Assembly: GCA_945882415.1 (NCBI GenBank)
Contig: CAMCWC010000005.1
Span: 62,001 to 126,000, forward strand
DNA: 64,000 nucleotides
Direction: 5' to 3'
Source: Chthonomonas calidirosea
GTDB lineage: Bacteria; Armatimonadota; Fimbriimonadia; Fimbriimonadales; Fimbriimonadaceae
In this document: positions 1-9,660 of the stretch, piece by piece
How positions within the stretch are numbered: position 1 is the stretch's first letter
Layout: each line of letters opens with the position of its first letter
The notes under the pieces: model-generated
The model's input: the letters and a program-made list of their open reading frames with translations, nothing else
Told to the model about the DNA's origin: nothing
The model's database searches: none
Translations under genes and position numbers: made by a program

Positions 1-1359
1 GTAGAGCTTGGGGTTCGTTCCGATTCCGGAACCAACAAGGAAGAGAAGCAGCGATCGCGTAACCGTGATCGCCGTGAACAGCGAGATGATCAAGCCGATG
101 ATCAGGGTTGTCGCGAAGCCCTTAACTGGACCCGTGCCTAGGGTCGCCAAGACCAACGACGTGATGATCGTACAAACGTTTGAGTCGATAATTGCGGGGA
201 GCGCACGTCCAAAGCCGAGCTGAATTCCGCTGGCAAGCGACTTGCCAGACTTCATTTCTTCCTTAAATCGCTCGAACACCAGAACGTTGGCGTCTACCGC
301 CATACCGACGGAAAGGATAAATCCTGCGATTGCGGCAAGCGAGAAGGTCGCTCCGAATAGCTTCAGCGCGGTGATCGTGAAGAGGACATACAGAAGAAGC
401 GCGACGAGCGCGACGAGGCCAGGGAAGGCGTAATAAACGACAAGGAAGACAGCAATGACGGCGAAGGAAATGATGCCCGCGTAGACCATCTTGTCTAGCG
501 CCTGCTTTCCGATCGTCGGGTCAACCTGTTCGCTGCTGAGTTCCTTCAGGTCAACGGGAAGGGAACCGGCATTCAGCAAATCCACAAGTCGCGTGACGTA
601 TTCCGGCTTGAATGTGCCGGTAATCACGGCGTTTGAAGACAGGATTGTGTTGTCGTTCAAACGCGCGATGCTGAGGACTTTGCCGTCCAGAACCGTGGCA
701 ATTCGGGCGCCGGAGTTAATGTTCTTGCGGCTCCATTCCTCCATCTTCGCCGAGCCTGCCGTGCTGAAATTCATCAGCGGCTGGAAGCTGTCACCGGCTG
801 GCTGAGCAGCCGCATTGGCCAGGTCATCGCCGCTTAAAATCAGCTTCCAACCCTTGATCATGTTTTCGTATTCCGGCGTGCCGGGAACGATTTCTGGGGC
901 GGTTGGAGAATTGCTTCTTCGGAAGTTGACGATCGGAGTAACGTCGTCCTTTTCGGCGGCCACGAAAAGATTGAATGGTTTCTTTTCGGTGACGACCGTC
1001 GTCGCGTCGTAAATCTCAATTCGAGCGCTCGTTCCGATGATCGAACGGGCCTCATCAATGTTCGTGAAGCCAGGGAGTTCGATAACGAACTGATCCTCAC
1101 CTTTCGGCACAACCACCGGCTCGGCCACACCAAACGACCCGGAGGCGCGGTTGATAAGGATGGTCTGCACCTTTTCGCGGATGGATCCCAGACTGGATTT
1201 TTGCTCTGCGGTGAGCTTGCTGGTGTCCATTTGGTACGTGAACCGGACGCCACCTTTGACGTCCAGGCCGTACTTGTAGTCGAAACGGGTGTAGATGAAG
1301 CCAGCCAGAACACCGAGCGCGATGACGGCCAACAGGAATAAGTAGCTCTTAGAACGCAA
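1..1359 (-). CDS. secD: Protein translocase subunit SecD (partial, C-terminus outside window)
   Basis: Inner-membrane subunit of the Sec accessory complex SecDF, which uses the proton gradient to help pull exported proteins across the membrane. The 453 visible codons start with a membrane segment (about residues 6-22), then the DYKYGLDVKGGVRF motif, a periplasmic domain with VIELPG, and a membrane region with LSVGMAVDANVLVFERFKEE, all SecD hallmarks. An in-frame TGA at 1366-1368 lies just upstream, so translation must begin at TTG 1359 or later; GGAGG at 1373-1377 is 13 bases before it. Whether SecF is fused or follows cannot be seen. Confidence 0.93.
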   Translation of the reverse strand, partial: MRSKSYLFLLAVIALGVLAGFIYTRFDYKYGLDVKGGVRFTYQMDTSKLTAEQKSSLGSIREKVQTILINRASGSFGVAEPVVVPKGEDQFVIELPGFTNIDEARSIIGTSARIEIYDATTVVTEKKPFNLFVAAEKDDVTPIVNFRRSNSPTAPEIVPGTPEYENMIKGWKLILSGDDLANAAAQPAGDSFQPLMNFSTAGSAKMEEWSRKNINSGARIATVLDGKVLSIARLNDNTILSSNAVITGTFKPEYVTRLVDLLNAGSLPVDLKELSSEQVDPTIGKQALDKMVYAGIISFAVIAVFLVVYYAFPGLVALVALLLYVLFTITALKLFGATFSLAAIAGFILSVGMAVDANVLVFERFKEEMKSGKSLASGIQLGFGRALPAIIDSNVCTIITSLVLATLGTGPVKGFATTLIIGLIISLFTAITVTRSLLLFLVGSGIGTNPKLY

Positions 1360-1391
1360 AGTTTTTCACACGCCTCCGGGCGTTAGGCGAC

Positions 1392-1418
1392 CGGCTTTGG
1401 CGAAAATTGCCAAAGCCG
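1392..1418. terminator. Hairpin between tkt and secD, possible terminator
   Basis: Perfect 10-bp inverted repeat (CGGCTTTGGC, 7-base loop, GCCAAAGCCG) in the 78-base gap after the transketolase stop. There is no T-tract on either side, so it may be a weak or Rho-assisted end, or an RNA-stabilising stem, rather than an intrinsic terminator. Confidence 0.35.
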
Positions 1419-1437
1419 ACCGAACTCTCAGTATAGA

Positions 1438-3378
1438 TCACCGACCGAGAAGAGATTTCGCGGCAGTTACAACGGCATCGGGCGTGATGCCCAACTCTCG
1501 CATGACCAAATCGCCCGGGGCCGAGAGGCCGAACCGGTCGATTCCAATGCATTCGTCCGCATACTTGTGCCATCCAAGCGTCGCGCCAGCTTCGATCGAA
1601 ACCGTAGGAACGCCCTTAGGTAGCACCATCTCTCGGTAAGCCGCAGATTGTTTCTCGAACAGGAACCAAGAAGGCAAGCTAACAACTCGCGCGGTGATTC
1701 CTTCGCCGGCCAAAGTTGCCGCGGCCGCAACGCAGTGCTGCAGTTCGCTTCCGGTACCTATCAAGACCACGTCTGGAGTCGACTCTGGCCCGGAAAGGAT
1801 GTAGCCACCTTGATGCGCAGGGTGGACGAGGACGTCATCCGGAGTGATCGCAGGAAGCGCCTGTCGCGACAGGGCGAGCAGAGTCGGGTTCGACGTGCTC
1901 TCAAGCGCGAGTTTCCAACCAACCGCCGTTTCGTATCCATCTGCTGGGCGGAAGAGATTGAAGTTCGGAATCGCGCGGAGGGAAGCGAGCTGCTCAATGG
2001 GCTCGTGAGTCGGGCCGTCTTCTCCGACGCCAACCGAGTCGTGCGTGAACACGAAGATGCTCGGGCATTCCATCAGAGCGGCAAGGCGCAAGGCTGGTCG
2101 AGCGTAGTCGCTGAAGATAAGGAATGAAGCGCCAAATCCGCGAACGCCGCCGTGGAGATTGATGCCGTTGACCGCCGCGATCATCGCGTGCTCGCGAACA
2201 CCAAAGTTGATCGTCCGACCGCCGGGTGTAGTCGACGAGAAGTCACCAAGACCCTTCTGGGTGGTGAGGTTGCTCTCCGCAAGATCCGCCGAACCACCGA
2301 GCAGTCCCTTCAAGGAACCAGCGATGCTGTTGATAACGGTCTCAGAAGCCTTTCGGGTCGCAACCTTGTCGCTCACCGTTGGAAGCTTGGACAGCCAAGC
2401 ATTGCCCAAATCTCCTGAAGCGAGCTGCTTCAGCTCGTCGGATGCAGAAGCGTTCCACTTTTCGTAAGCTGCCGCGCCTTTCGCGGCGACGGCGGCGTAC
2501 TGCGCCGGAACTTCCTCAGGAACGTGGAACGGCTCGGGCGAAATGCCAAGCGCGGCCTTCGTTGCGGCCAATTCCTCCGCTCCGAACGGATTGCTGTGAG
2601 CCTTGTTCGTGCCGGCAAGTTTCGGACTGCCGAAGCCAATCACGGTTTTCGCGAGAATCAACGACGGCTTGTCCGTTTCCAGCTTCGCTTCCAAAATCGC
2701 GCGGTCAACGGCTTCCAAGTCCATGCCGTCAATTCGCTGAGTCTGCCAACCCATCGCATCAAATCGCGCGGCGACGTCTTCCGTGAACGAAAGGCTGGTT
2801 TTGCCGTCAATCGTAATTCCGTTGTCGTCGTAGAGCCAAATCAGCTTTCCAAGACCGAGGTGTCCCGCGAGCGAAGCGGCTTCGTTGGAAACGCCTTCCA
2901 TCAAGTCACCGTCCGAGCAGATCGCATACGTAAAGTGATCGACTTGGCCAGGGAACTGGCTTCGCAGATGTGCCTCCGCAATGGCCATACCAACCGTGTG
3001 AGCGACGCCTTGGCCCAGCGGACCCGTTGCCATTTCCACGCCGGGAGTGTGCGTGTTCTCTGGGTGGCCGGGCGTGATGCTGTGGAGCTGGCGGAATGCC
3101 TTGAGGTCACTGACGCTCACGTCGTAACCGGCGAGGTGGAGAAGCGAGTAAATGAGCATCGAGCCATGACCGGCCGAGAGCACAAATCGGTCTCGATCGA
3201 GCCAATGAGGCTCGGCTGGATTGAACTTAAGATGCCGAGTCCACAGCACATGGGCCATCGGCGCGGCACCCAAAGGAAGACCCGCGTGGCCGCTCTTGGC
3301 TGCTTCAACACCGTCTAGCGATAAGCCACGGATTGTATTAATCGAAAGGTTGTCGAGGTCAGAAAATGGCGCACCCAC
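1438..3378 (-). CDS. tkt: Transketolase
   Basis: Thiamine-diphosphate enzyme of the non-oxidative pentose phosphate pathway, moving two-carbon ketol units between sugar phosphates in the cytoplasm. 646 aa, close to the family norm of about 650-670. Visible motifs are the N-terminal [18 protein letters not shown], the ThDP/Mg motif [14 protein letters not shown] leading to DDNGITIDG, the central VREHAM region and the C-terminal transketolase domain. GTG at 3378 is the start, because [26 protein letters not shown] aligns with the family N-terminus. It is upstream of secD in the same direction, separated by a hairpin. Confidence 0.96.
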   Translation of the reverse strand: MGAPFSDLDNLSINTIRGLSLDGVEAAKSGHAGLPLGAAPMAHVLWTRHLKFNPAEPHWLDRDRFVLSAGHGSMLIYSLLHLAGYDVSVSDLKAFRQLHSITPGHPENTHTPGVEMATGPLGQGVAHTVGMAIAEAHLRSQFPGQVDHFTYAICSDGDLMEGVSNEAASLAGHLGLGKLIWLYDDNGITIDGKTSLSFTEDVAARFDAMGWQTQRIDGMDLEAVDRAILEAKLETDKPSLILAKTVIGFGSPKLAGTNKAHSNPFGAEELAATKAALGISPEPFHVPEEVPAQYAAVAAKGAAAYEKWNASASDELKQLASGDLGNAWLSKLPTVSDKVATRKASETVINSIAGSLKGLLGGSADLAESNLTTQKGLGDFSSTTPGGRTINFGVREHAMIAAVNGINLHGGVRGFGASFLIFSDYARPALRLAALMECPSIFVFTHDSVGVGEDGPTHEPIEQLASLRAIPNFNLFRPADGYETAVGWKLALESTSNPTLLALSRQALPAITPDDVLVHPAHQGGYILSGPESTPDVVLIGTGSELQHCVAAAATLAGEGITARVVSLPSWFLFEKQSAAYREMVLPKGVPTVSIEAGATLGWHKYADECIGIDRFGLSAPGDLVMRELGITPDAVVTAAKSLLGR

Positions 3379-3411
3379 GTTCGGCAGGGTACCCGCGACG
3401 GTTTAAGGTTG

Positions 3412-5889
3412 ATGCTTTCATCTTTGACGAACCGATTTAGACCCTCTGGTAGTCTCACCTTCGTGCGGTGGTTGCTTGGGTGCGCGGTTTTTGCCGCAAG
3501 TTTTGGAATTGCGTCCGCGAATTGGCAAATTGCGCCAAGCGGCACGCTGCGGTGGGATGAAGCTGATTACGCACCCGTCGGGGTTCGAACTTCCGGAGAA
3601 CCAGAAGAACTCGATCGAATCGCCGCCCTCGGGATCCAAGACGTCATCGTGGACCTTCCGGCCTCGGGCCTCCGTTGGGCGTCGACGATTGAAGATCTAG
3701 AAAAGCGAAAGTTCCGCTACCTGATTCGCGTGAACTCGGCTGCCCCAATGGCCATGGGTATTTCCGTCGAGCCACAGGGGTATCGCATCGTCGGAATCGA
3801 CGGACCGCGCGACTTCACTCTTTCGCTCCCCGCCGCGCGTTCGGCCCTTGTTGTGGTCGCGCTCAAGAACGACGGCTCAGTGTCCCAGCAGTCCCGACTT
3901 CCGGTTGTCAACGGCGTGTTAAAGGTCTCGGTCAAAGGCGGAACTAAAGAGTCCGAGCGCGTAGTTTTGGTTTATCCCGAGCAAGAAAGTGCGCTCGACG
4001 TGGACTACTGGCAAGCATTTGACTCCCACCGAGACACCCTGCTCGCAGCCCTTTCGAAAACCCAAGCCGCGACCGGTCTTCGCGGGATCGTGAATCCGTT
4101 GGGAAGAACCGTTTCCATGACCGGACGCGGTTCACGGTTCGTCCCGACCGATCCATTTTTCCGCGCCGAACTTGCCCGTGCTCTCGAGAGCCGTTATCGA
4201 AACGTAGATTCGGCGGTTAGAAACTGGGGCATCGGAAGTGGATTTGTTGTCTCAGAAGTCGGTTCCCGGCAGGGTGAAAAAGCCAAGGCCCTCACAAGCC
4301 TCGCGGACGTTGCCCGGCTTGTTCCGCTTTGGTCGGGAGCGCGTGGAGTCCGACAGTTCTTCGATCCTGATCAGAACCGGCTTTACTTGTGCGACAGCCA
4401 ACGGAGCCGGGCCTGGGATGACATCAACGACGTTATCCAAGAAGTTCAAACCAAGCGATTCGACTCTCTCGCTCGCAGCATCCGCCTGTCACGCCGAATT
4501 CCGGTGATTCAAGAGTGGAACGGCTGGAGCACGACCTACGAGCGATCTGCTCCCCAGCTCGACGGCATTGGAATTCGCACGGTGGGTTCTAATCGAAGTG
4601 ACATTCTGAGCACCGCCGCCCGTGGAGCGAGTAGCGCACTGCGGTGGAGCAAGGCGGCTTGGATTGTTGCGTCCGATGTTGAAACGTCCGAAAACTTGGC
4701 CGAAACTGCCGACACGGTGGATACTCTCCAATCGCTCGGTGCCCGCGCGATCTACTTGCGCCTTCCACCTGCCAGCAGATCGGCCGAGTTCAAAGCCCTC
4801 ATCGCTAGGCTCAACGAGCGCAGCCTCGTTGCCGATCGACCCCAGACGCTGTTCTTCCCGGAAAACGCATTGGAACCTGGTGCCCCGCAACAGCTTACGG
4901 GCGGCACCTGGTGGCTGCCCAGTCCGGCGAGCGGAAACAGAATTGACCTCGGTGAAGATTGGTTTGCGTACCGCCTCAGCGGTCGAGAAGGCAATGGACT
5001 GTATCTCTGGACCCTCTCCCCGGGACGGCATCGCCTCAAGCTGCTGAAAACCGACGGCGTTCTCGTGAAGACGCTAGATGGCTCGGACCCCGGAGTTAAG
5101 GTTTCAAAAGGTCGCATCGAATTGAACGTTGGCGAATTGCCGATCCTCATCACCGGAACGGATGAAATTCCGTTGCCCGAGGACGCCTTCACCAAAACAA
5201 TGACGAACTACGGAGCGCTCGCACGCCTGAATCAAGATAAGAAGCGGGACATTGTCGAGGAGACTCTGATGTTCAACGACTACGTTCGGGGTCTCGATCG
5301 CAATCCTGGCGGAAACTTCACTTTGCTGCGAGAGCTTTACCGGCGAATGTGCCTTCGCATCGGGGATGCACTCTGGATTGAAGCTGAATCGTCTCGCAGC
5401 CACACGATGAGCGACTCGGTTGAAGTGAGTGGCTGCAGCAACGGCACCGCGCTGACTCTTGAGTCACGACTGACCGAGCAGATCGGTTACTTTGCGGAAT
5501 ACACCATCGGCCCTCAGCCGAGCGAAGATCTTGAACTCTGGATCGCAGCAAGAATTCCGGCGGATCGTAGAGAAGATGTCACCGTGAGCTTTGGATCGCA
5601 AACGCTCAAGTTGGTGGAAGCACCGATCTCGCCTTACGGACAGGGATTTGCCTGGTACCGACTCGGCGTGACTCAGTCGCAACGCGGAATCGCGAAGCTG
5701 GTTATTCGGGTGAGCAAGCCGGACGGAGCCGATTTTGCCTTCGATACGTTGGTTCTGACCCCAGACCCGTTCCGACCGCGTGGAATTCGAGTTCCGGTGC
5801 CTAAGCTGAAGGCGGCGCCGGTAGAAAAGGGTTCGGACGGTCTGACATCCCTTCCGCGTGAAGGCGCTCTAATTCCTCGTAAAGACTAA
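3412..5889 (+). CDS. Large secreted protein of unknown function, possibly glycoside-hydrolase-like
   Basis: 825 aa. A signal peptide is clear (TFVRWLLGCAVFAASFGIASA), so it is exported. The region to about residue 480 alternates strands and helices in a TIM-barrel-like way (ALGIQDVIVDLPASGL, RRIPVIQEWNGWST), as in GH42-like or DUF4434-like proteins, but I cannot name catalytic residues. The C-terminal part (from about 640) begins WIEAESSRSHTMSDSVEV, which resembles a CBM6/CBM35-type sugar-binding beta-sandwich. ATG 3412 is chosen over TTG 3409; AAGG lies just upstream. Its last 89 bases overlap the convergent dipeptidase gene. Confidence 0.7.
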   Translation: MLSSLTNRFRPSGSLTFVRWLLGCAVFAASFGIASANWQIAPSGTLRWDEADYAPVGVRTSGEPEELDRIAALGIQDVIVDLPASGLRWASTIEDLEKRKFRYLIRVNSAAPMAMGISVEPQGYRIVGIDGPRDFTLSLPAARSALVVVALKNDGSVSQQSRLPVVNGVLKVSVKGGTKESERVVLVYPEQESALDVDYWQAFDSHRDTLLAALSKTQAATGLRGIVNPLGRTVSMTGRGSRFVPTDPFFRAELARALESRYRNVDSAVRNWGIGSGFVVSEVGSRQGEKAKALTSLADVARLVPLWSGARGVRQFFDPDQNRLYLCDSQRSRAWDDINDVIQEVQTKRFDSLARSIRLSRRIPVIQEWNGWSTTYERSAPQLDGIGIRTVGSNRSDILSTAARGASSALRWSKAAWIVASDVETSENLAETADTVDTLQSLGARAIYLRLPPASRSAEFKALIARLNERSLVADRPQTLFFPENALEPGAPQQLTGGTWWLPSPASGNRIDLGEDWFAYRLSGREGNGLYLWTLSPGRHRLKLLKTDGVLVKTLDGSDPGVKVSKGRIELNVGELPILITGTDEIPLPEDAFTKTMTNYGALARLNQDKKRDIVEETLMFNDYVRGLDRNPGGNFTLLRELYRRMCLRIGDALWIEAESSRSHTMSDSVEVSGCSNGTALTLESRLTEQIGYFAEYTIGPQPSEDLELWIAARIPADRREDVTVSFGSQTLKLVEAPISPYGQGFAWYRLGVTQSQRGIAKLVIRVSKPDGADFAFDTLVLTPDPFRPRGIRVPVPKLKAAPVEKGSDGLTSLPREGALIPRKD

Positions 5890-6538
5890 GCTCAAGCTGG
5901 GCAGTCCCGTAAATGCATTCGGAATGCCCGAGCCGTACTGCCCAGCCGGCGTCTCCGTAGCTGTAATGCCACCACTCATCGCGGCAGTTGGAGAATCCGG
6001 CGTCCAGCATTGACTCCACGAGTAGGGTGCGATTGTGCTGGGCGGTTTCGGTAAGACCGAGAGTATAAGTCGGTGCGGCCAGAAATCGGTCGTACGGCGA
6101 AGTAACGTCAAGTGGCTCCATGTTTTCGTCAACGAGCCAAACATCGACGGCAGCGCCCGTACAGTGGCCAGGAGGGGCCTTCTGGTCTGTAGGAGCTACC
6201 CAGCGGCAAACCGTTCGACGTAGGGCGGCATGATTCCGTTGTGGAAATGCCTCGACGGCGTTTCGCCACATGAAGTCATAAATGCGCTGCTGCCGGGAAA
6301 GTGGTCGCCAGCCTTCAATCAGCCCTAGAAAAACTCCTTCGGGAAGACGCTTGGCGGCATGTTCGCACATGAGACCGACCGTCTCGCGGACGTAGGGAAT
6401 AACGGAATCGCGGACAAGTCTTACTGATGGGCAGACTTCGGAAATGTGGACGAGCGGCTCGCCATTTTCCGTTTCTCGGATGAGGTTGAGCGCCCGGATG
6501 GGTTCCGGGCGACCTTTGGTTCTATCCCAAGGAGCCAT
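5801..6538 (-). CDS. D-alanyl-D-alanine dipeptidase, VanX/DdpX family
   Basis: Zinc dipeptidase expected to hydrolyse D-Ala-D-Ala, either for peptidoglycan recycling or as a nutrient. 245 aa. The family zinc and catalytic motifs are present: EGWRP (Arg and Glu of the active site), GHCTGAAVDV (SxHxxGxAxD type zinc ligands His and Asp) and DEWWHYSYGD (Glu base and third zinc ligand His). No signal peptide is seen. No vanH or vanA lies nearby, so a resistance role is not indicated. It follows the two tRNA genes by 66 bases, and its 3' end overlaps the convergent secreted-protein gene by 89 bases. Confidence 0.85.
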   Translation of the reverse strand: MAPWDRTKGRPEPIRALNLIRETENGEPLVHISEVCPSVRLVRDSVIPYVRETVGLMCEHAAKRLPEGVFLGLIEGWRPLSRQQRIYDFMWRNAVEAFPQRNHAALRRTVCRWVAPTDQKAPPGHCTGAAVDVWLVDENMEPLDVTSPYDRFLAAPTYTLGLTETAQHNRTLLVESMLDAGFSNCRDEWWHYSYGDAGWAVRLGHSECIYGTAQLELSLYEELERLHAEGMSDRPNPFLPAPPSA

Positions 6539-6604
6539 TGTCTTTTAAACGCTTGCCTCTCTTGGGATTTTGTTCTGCGGTGCCATTCGCTAATCGTGAG
6601 TCTA

Positions 6605-6680
6605 TGGTGCCTCAGGCCGGACTCGAACCGGCGACCCAAGCATTTTCAGTGCTTTGCTCTACCAACTGAGCTACCGAGGC
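6605..6680 (-). tRNA. tRNA-Phe (GAA)
   Basis: 76 bases including an encoded 3' CCA. The acceptor stem GCCTCGG pairs with CTGAGGC (one G-T pair), the discriminator is A, the anticodon loop is CTGAAAA with anticodon GAA, and the T arm is GCCGG-TTCGAGT-CCGGC. It lies only 3 bases downstream of tRNA-Asp, so the two must be cut from one transcript. Confidence 0.97.
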
Positions 6681-6683
6681 GAA

Positions 6684-6759
<76 letters not shown>

Positions 6760-6771
6760 AGACAAGGGTTG

Positions 6772-6800
6772 AGTATGACAGCGACTTTTCCAGTTTGCAA
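6772..6800 (-). promoter_or_regulatory. Predicted sigma-70 promoter of the tRNA pair
   Basis: On the minus strand, TTGCAA (6795-6800) and CATACT (6772-6777) are separated by 17 bases, each matching 4 of 6 consensus positions. The expected start site falls a few bases before tRNA-Asp. A weak stem with AGGGG/CCCCT arms (6801-6822) just upstream could end the response-regulator transcript. Confidence 0.45.
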
Positions 6801-6827
6801 CCCCCCTGCTCATTGAGGGGCATTCTT

Positions 6828-7283
6828 TCAAATTGCTCGGTTGACGAGAAGCCAGTACATCACGATTTCGAGGATTCTCTCGGAATACTCTTCGCTTTCC
6901 GAAGGCTTCGAAACAAAGCTATTGGCTCCAGTGCTCAGTGCGAGCTTTGCTTGGGCGGTGTCCTCCATCGCGGTAAAGACCACAACCGGAGTGAACTGGG
7001 TGCTTTCGTTCGCTCGAATCCGCTGGAGAACCTCCAGACCACCGAGCTTTGGCAGCTTGAGGTCAAGCAGGATGAGCGATGGGAGCAGTGTGGTGTCGCG
7101 TCCTGCGAACTTTCCTTCGCCGGTCAAGTAGTCCACTGCCTCTTGACCATCGCAGGCAACGATGACCTCATTCATTACATTGTTCTTTCTCAATGCACGG
7201 AGGGTAAGCCGTTCGTCATCCGTGTTGTCCTCGATCAGAAGGATGAGCTTGTGCGCGTTTTCGTTTTTGGTGATTCTCTCCAT
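6828..7283 (-). CDS. Single-domain response regulator (receiver only, Rcp1-like)
   Basis: 151 aa made almost entirely of a CheY-like receiver domain. The acidic pocket (EDNTDDE), the phosphoacceptor Asp in LILLDLKLPKLGG, the switch Thr in VVVFTAMED and the invariant Lys in FVSKPS are all present. The long beta4-alpha4 insertion style resembles Rcp1-type regulators that pair with phytochrome or other hybrid kinases. There is no output domain and no kinase gene nearby, so the partner is unknown. An upstream in-frame TTG (7295) is possible, but ATG 7283 is preferred. Confidence 0.85.
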   Translation of the reverse strand: MERITKNENAHKLILLIEDNTDDERLTLRALRKNNVMNEVIVACDGQEAVDYLTGEGKFAGRDTTLLPSLILLDLKLPKLGGLEVLQRIRANESTQFTPVVVFTAMEDTAQAKLALSTGANSFVSKPSESEEYSERILEIVMYWLLVNRAI

Positions 7284-7437
7284 GGCCTTCCACAAGTTGA
7301 AATGAACACCTTATTCTTACCGAAAGTTGACCCTACGCGTACAAAACTTGAAGGACGATCCCAGTTTTGATGCGCTAGGGACTTAATTCTGCCAACGCCC
7401 TTTCTTTATCCGGCCCTGTTTTGCTAAGGTGAGCGTC

Positions 7438-8832
7438 ATGGCAGAAGAAACGAAGGGCCACATTGAGCACTCAAAGTCCGACCAACGTCGCGGACTTGCC
7501 GGTGCAATGCCGCGAAAGCTGAACGTAACGATGATGGGAGCCGGAAGCGGCTTCACGAACAGCGTTCTCAAAGATGTCGTACTTATCCCAGACTCGGTGG
7601 GTGGCGAACTCCGACTGATCGACATTGATGCCGAGCGACTAGAGCTCAGCCGAAAGCTGATGGTCAAGGTCCTCGAGGCCGTGGGCGAGGGTGACAAGTG
7701 GGTCATTCGAGCCTCGACCGACCGACGAGAGCTCCTGCCGGGCACGGATTACATCATCAACTCGATCGAAGTGAGCGGATTGGCCTGCGTTCGGTTTGAC
7801 AACGATATTCCCCTGAAGTACGGAATCTCGCAGAACATCGGCGACACGATTGGACCCGGCGGACTGATGAAAGCCATGCGAACCGTGCCGATCTGGCTCC
7901 AGATTCTTCGCGATGCCGAAGAACTTTGCCCGAACGCGGTTGTTCTGAACTACACCAACCCGATGAACATCATGATGCTCGCAGCTATGCGAGTAAGCAA
8001 GATGCACATGGTCGGCCTTTGCCACTCGGTTCAGGGCACCAGCCACATGCTCGCAGGCTATGCAGACGTTCCGTACGAGCAGGTTCAGTGGAAATGCGCC
8101 GGCATCAACCACCTTGCCTGGTTCACCGAGTTCAACGGTCCAGACGGAAATTCGCTGTACCCAACCTTGTTTGAGCAAGCAACGGACCGAACGAGTAAGT
8201 TCGCCACCGAAGAGCCCGTGCGATCGGACATGATGCTCCACTTCGGCGCATTCATCACCGAATCCAGCGGCCACTTGAGCGAGTATTTGCCGTACTACCG
8301 AAAGCGAAAGGACCTTCTCGACAAGTACACCGACACCGGTTATCGCGGCGAAGAGAGCTTCTATGCGAACAACTGGCCAACCTGGCGCAAAAACCAGGAC
8401 GACTACCGAACCAAGCTGTTCACCGGGGAAGAAGAAATCAAACCCGAACGATCCTGGGAGTACGGCGCTTGGATCATCGAATCCATCGAGAAGAACCAGC
8501 CGTTCCTCATCCACGGGAACGTGGCAAACGACGGTTGCATCTCCAACTTGCCGCAAGACGGCTGCGTCGAAGTCGCCTGTTTGGTCAACGCCAACGGCAT
8601 TCAGCCGACTCGATTTGGCCGATTGCCAAAGGTAATGGCCGCAATTTGCGATTCGAACATGCGAATGTTCGATCTCGCCGCCGATGCAGCCATCGAGAAG
8701 TCGAAGCACCTCGCTCGACTCGCGCTCACCCAAGACCCGCTCACCGCGGCGGTGTGCTCTCCGGCCGAGATCTTCGAGCTGGTCGACGAGCTGTTCGAAG
8801 CAGAATCCGAGTTCCTTCCCGGCTTTAAGTAA
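7438..8832 (+). CDS. Glycoside hydrolase family 4 (alpha-galactosidase/alpha-glucosidase type)
   Basis: NAD- and Mn-dependent glycosidase family that works by oxidation at C3 and elimination. 464 aa. Visible are the Rossmann start (VTMMGAGSGF), the substrate/NAD loop LNYTNPMN, the metal-binding Cys-His in GLCHSVQGT and the His in GINHLAWF. CHSVQ is usual in the MelA/AglA branch rather than in 6-phospho-beta-glucosidases. Substrate is unknown. ATG 7438 is chosen because AAGGTGA (7427-7433) precedes it; a GTG at 7429 would place the ribosome site inside the gene. No signal peptide. Confidence 0.9.
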   Translation: MAEETKGHIEHSKSDQRRGLAGAMPRKLNVTMMGAGSGFTNSVLKDVVLIPDSVGGELRLIDIDAERLELSRKLMVKVLEAVGEGDKWVIRASTDRRELLPGTDYIINSIEVSGLACVRFDNDIPLKYGISQNIGDTIGPGGLMKAMRTVPIWLQILRDAEELCPNAVVLNYTNPMNIMMLAAMRVSKMHMVGLCHSVQGTSHMLAGYADVPYEQVQWKCAGINHLAWFTEFNGPDGNSLYPTLFEQATDRTSKFATEEPVRSDMMLHFGAFITESSGHLSEYLPYYRKRKDLLDKYTDTGYRGEESFYANNWPTWRKNQDDYRTKLFTGEEEIKPERSWEYGAWIIESIEKNQPFLIHGNVANDGCISNLPQDGCVEVACLVNANGIQPTRFGRLPKVMAAICDSNMRMFDLAADAAIEKSKHLARLALTQDPLTAAVCSPAEIFELVDELFEAESEFLPGFK

Positions 8833-8842
8833 GCCGGTGATC

Positions 8843-8871
8843 GCCGGGTGCGGAACGTATCCGCACCCGGC
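8843..8871. terminator. Perfect hairpin after the GH4 gene
   Basis: GCCGGGTGCGG, a 7-base loop and the exact complement give an 11-bp GC-rich stem directly after the GH4 stop. No T-tract follows, so it is a poor intrinsic terminator. It may end transcription by another mechanism or protect the GH4 mRNA. It argues against starting the next gene at GTG 8848, which lies inside the stem. Confidence 0.4.
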
Positions 8872-8889
8872 GCTAAGTACAATCCGCGG

Positions 8890-9660
8890 GTGCAATTGTC
8901 CGAAATCCAGTGGATCGTCGCGGCGGTTTCGGCATTTCTGATCGGGTTCTCAAAAACCGGCCTGCCGGGTCTTGGCATTCTCGCCGTGCCGATGATGGCT
9001 TTTGCCTTCGGCGGAAGACTATCGGTAGGCGCAACCTTGCCATTGCTCGTGCTGGCCGACTGTTTTGCGGTGGCGTTCTATCGCGCCGATGCGGACTGGA
9101 ACGCAATCAAGAAGCTCAGTCCATGGGTTGTTTTTGGCATCGTCGCCGGTACGTGCGCGCTGATCGCCCTAGCGGAACTCAAACCCACCAAGGACCTTCT
9201 ATCGCCGATTATCGGCGGCATCGTGTTGGTGATGCTTGCCCTGAGCTTGCTCAAGGGAAAGCTGGGAGATCGGCTCGTTCCGACCTCGAAACTGGGCACC
9301 GCTTTCACCGGGACGATGGCGGGATTCACGACGATGACGAGCAACGCGGCTGGCCCGGTAATGGGCATTTACATGGCTTCGGCAGGATTCAGCAAGAAAG
9401 TTCTGCTAGGAACCAGCGCTTGGACCTTCTTCATTTTCAACATCGCCAAGCTGCCGCCGTTACTTTTGGTTAATGCGCTGTACCCCGGCCGACCGCTGAT
9501 CACTGCCGACACTCTCTGGATGAACCTCTGGGTCGCCCCCGCCCTGATTACGGGAGCACTGCTTGGCAAACCGCTCGCCGCCAAGATTCCCGAGAAACTG
9601 TTCACCGTGCTCATTCAAGCGCTTGCCGCAATTGCCGCGGTTCGATTGCTGTTCACCTGA
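8890..9660 (+). CDS. TauE/SafE family membrane permease
   Basis: 256-aa integral membrane protein with about eight hydrophobic segments and the family's duplicated glycine-rich pattern: FSKTGLPGLGILAVPMMAFAFGGR near the N-terminus, and TSNAAGPVMGIYMASAGFSKK in the second half. Members move sulfite, sulfoacetate or other small anions; the substrate here is unknown. GTG 8890 is chosen because the upstream GTG 8848 is buried in the preceding hairpin. It overlaps the convergent ADP-ribosylglycohydrolase gene by 8 bases. Confidence 0.85.
   Translation: MQLSEIQWIVAAVSAFLIGFSKTGLPGLGILAVPMMAFAFGGRLSVGATLPLLVLADCFAVAFYRADADWNAIKKLSPWVVFGIVAGTCALIALAELKPTKDLLSPIIGGIVLVMLALSLLKGKLGDRLVPTSKLGTAFTGTMAGFTTMTSNAAGPVMGIYMASAGFSKKVLLGTSAWTFFIFNIAKLPPLLLVNALYPGRPLITADTLWMNLWVAPALITGALLGKPLAAKIPEKLFTVLIQALAAIAAVRLLFT

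Noticed and set aside
858-1313. Minus-strand frame of 151 codons at the secD position
   Set aside because: Wrong frame; the overlapping frame from TTG 1359 gives a clear SecD sequence.
3418-5403. Several minus-strand frames inside the large secreted protein gene
   Set aside because: All are antisense to one continuous plus-strand gene with a signal peptide and show no domain pattern.
5801-6538. Vancomycin-resistance cluster
   Set aside because: The VanX-like dipeptidase stands alone, without vanH, vanA or vanRS; recycling or nutrition is more likely.
7639-8895. 418-codon minus-strand frame opposite the GH4 gene
   Set aside because: Shadow of the GH4 coding sequence; GH4 motifs are complete on the plus strand.
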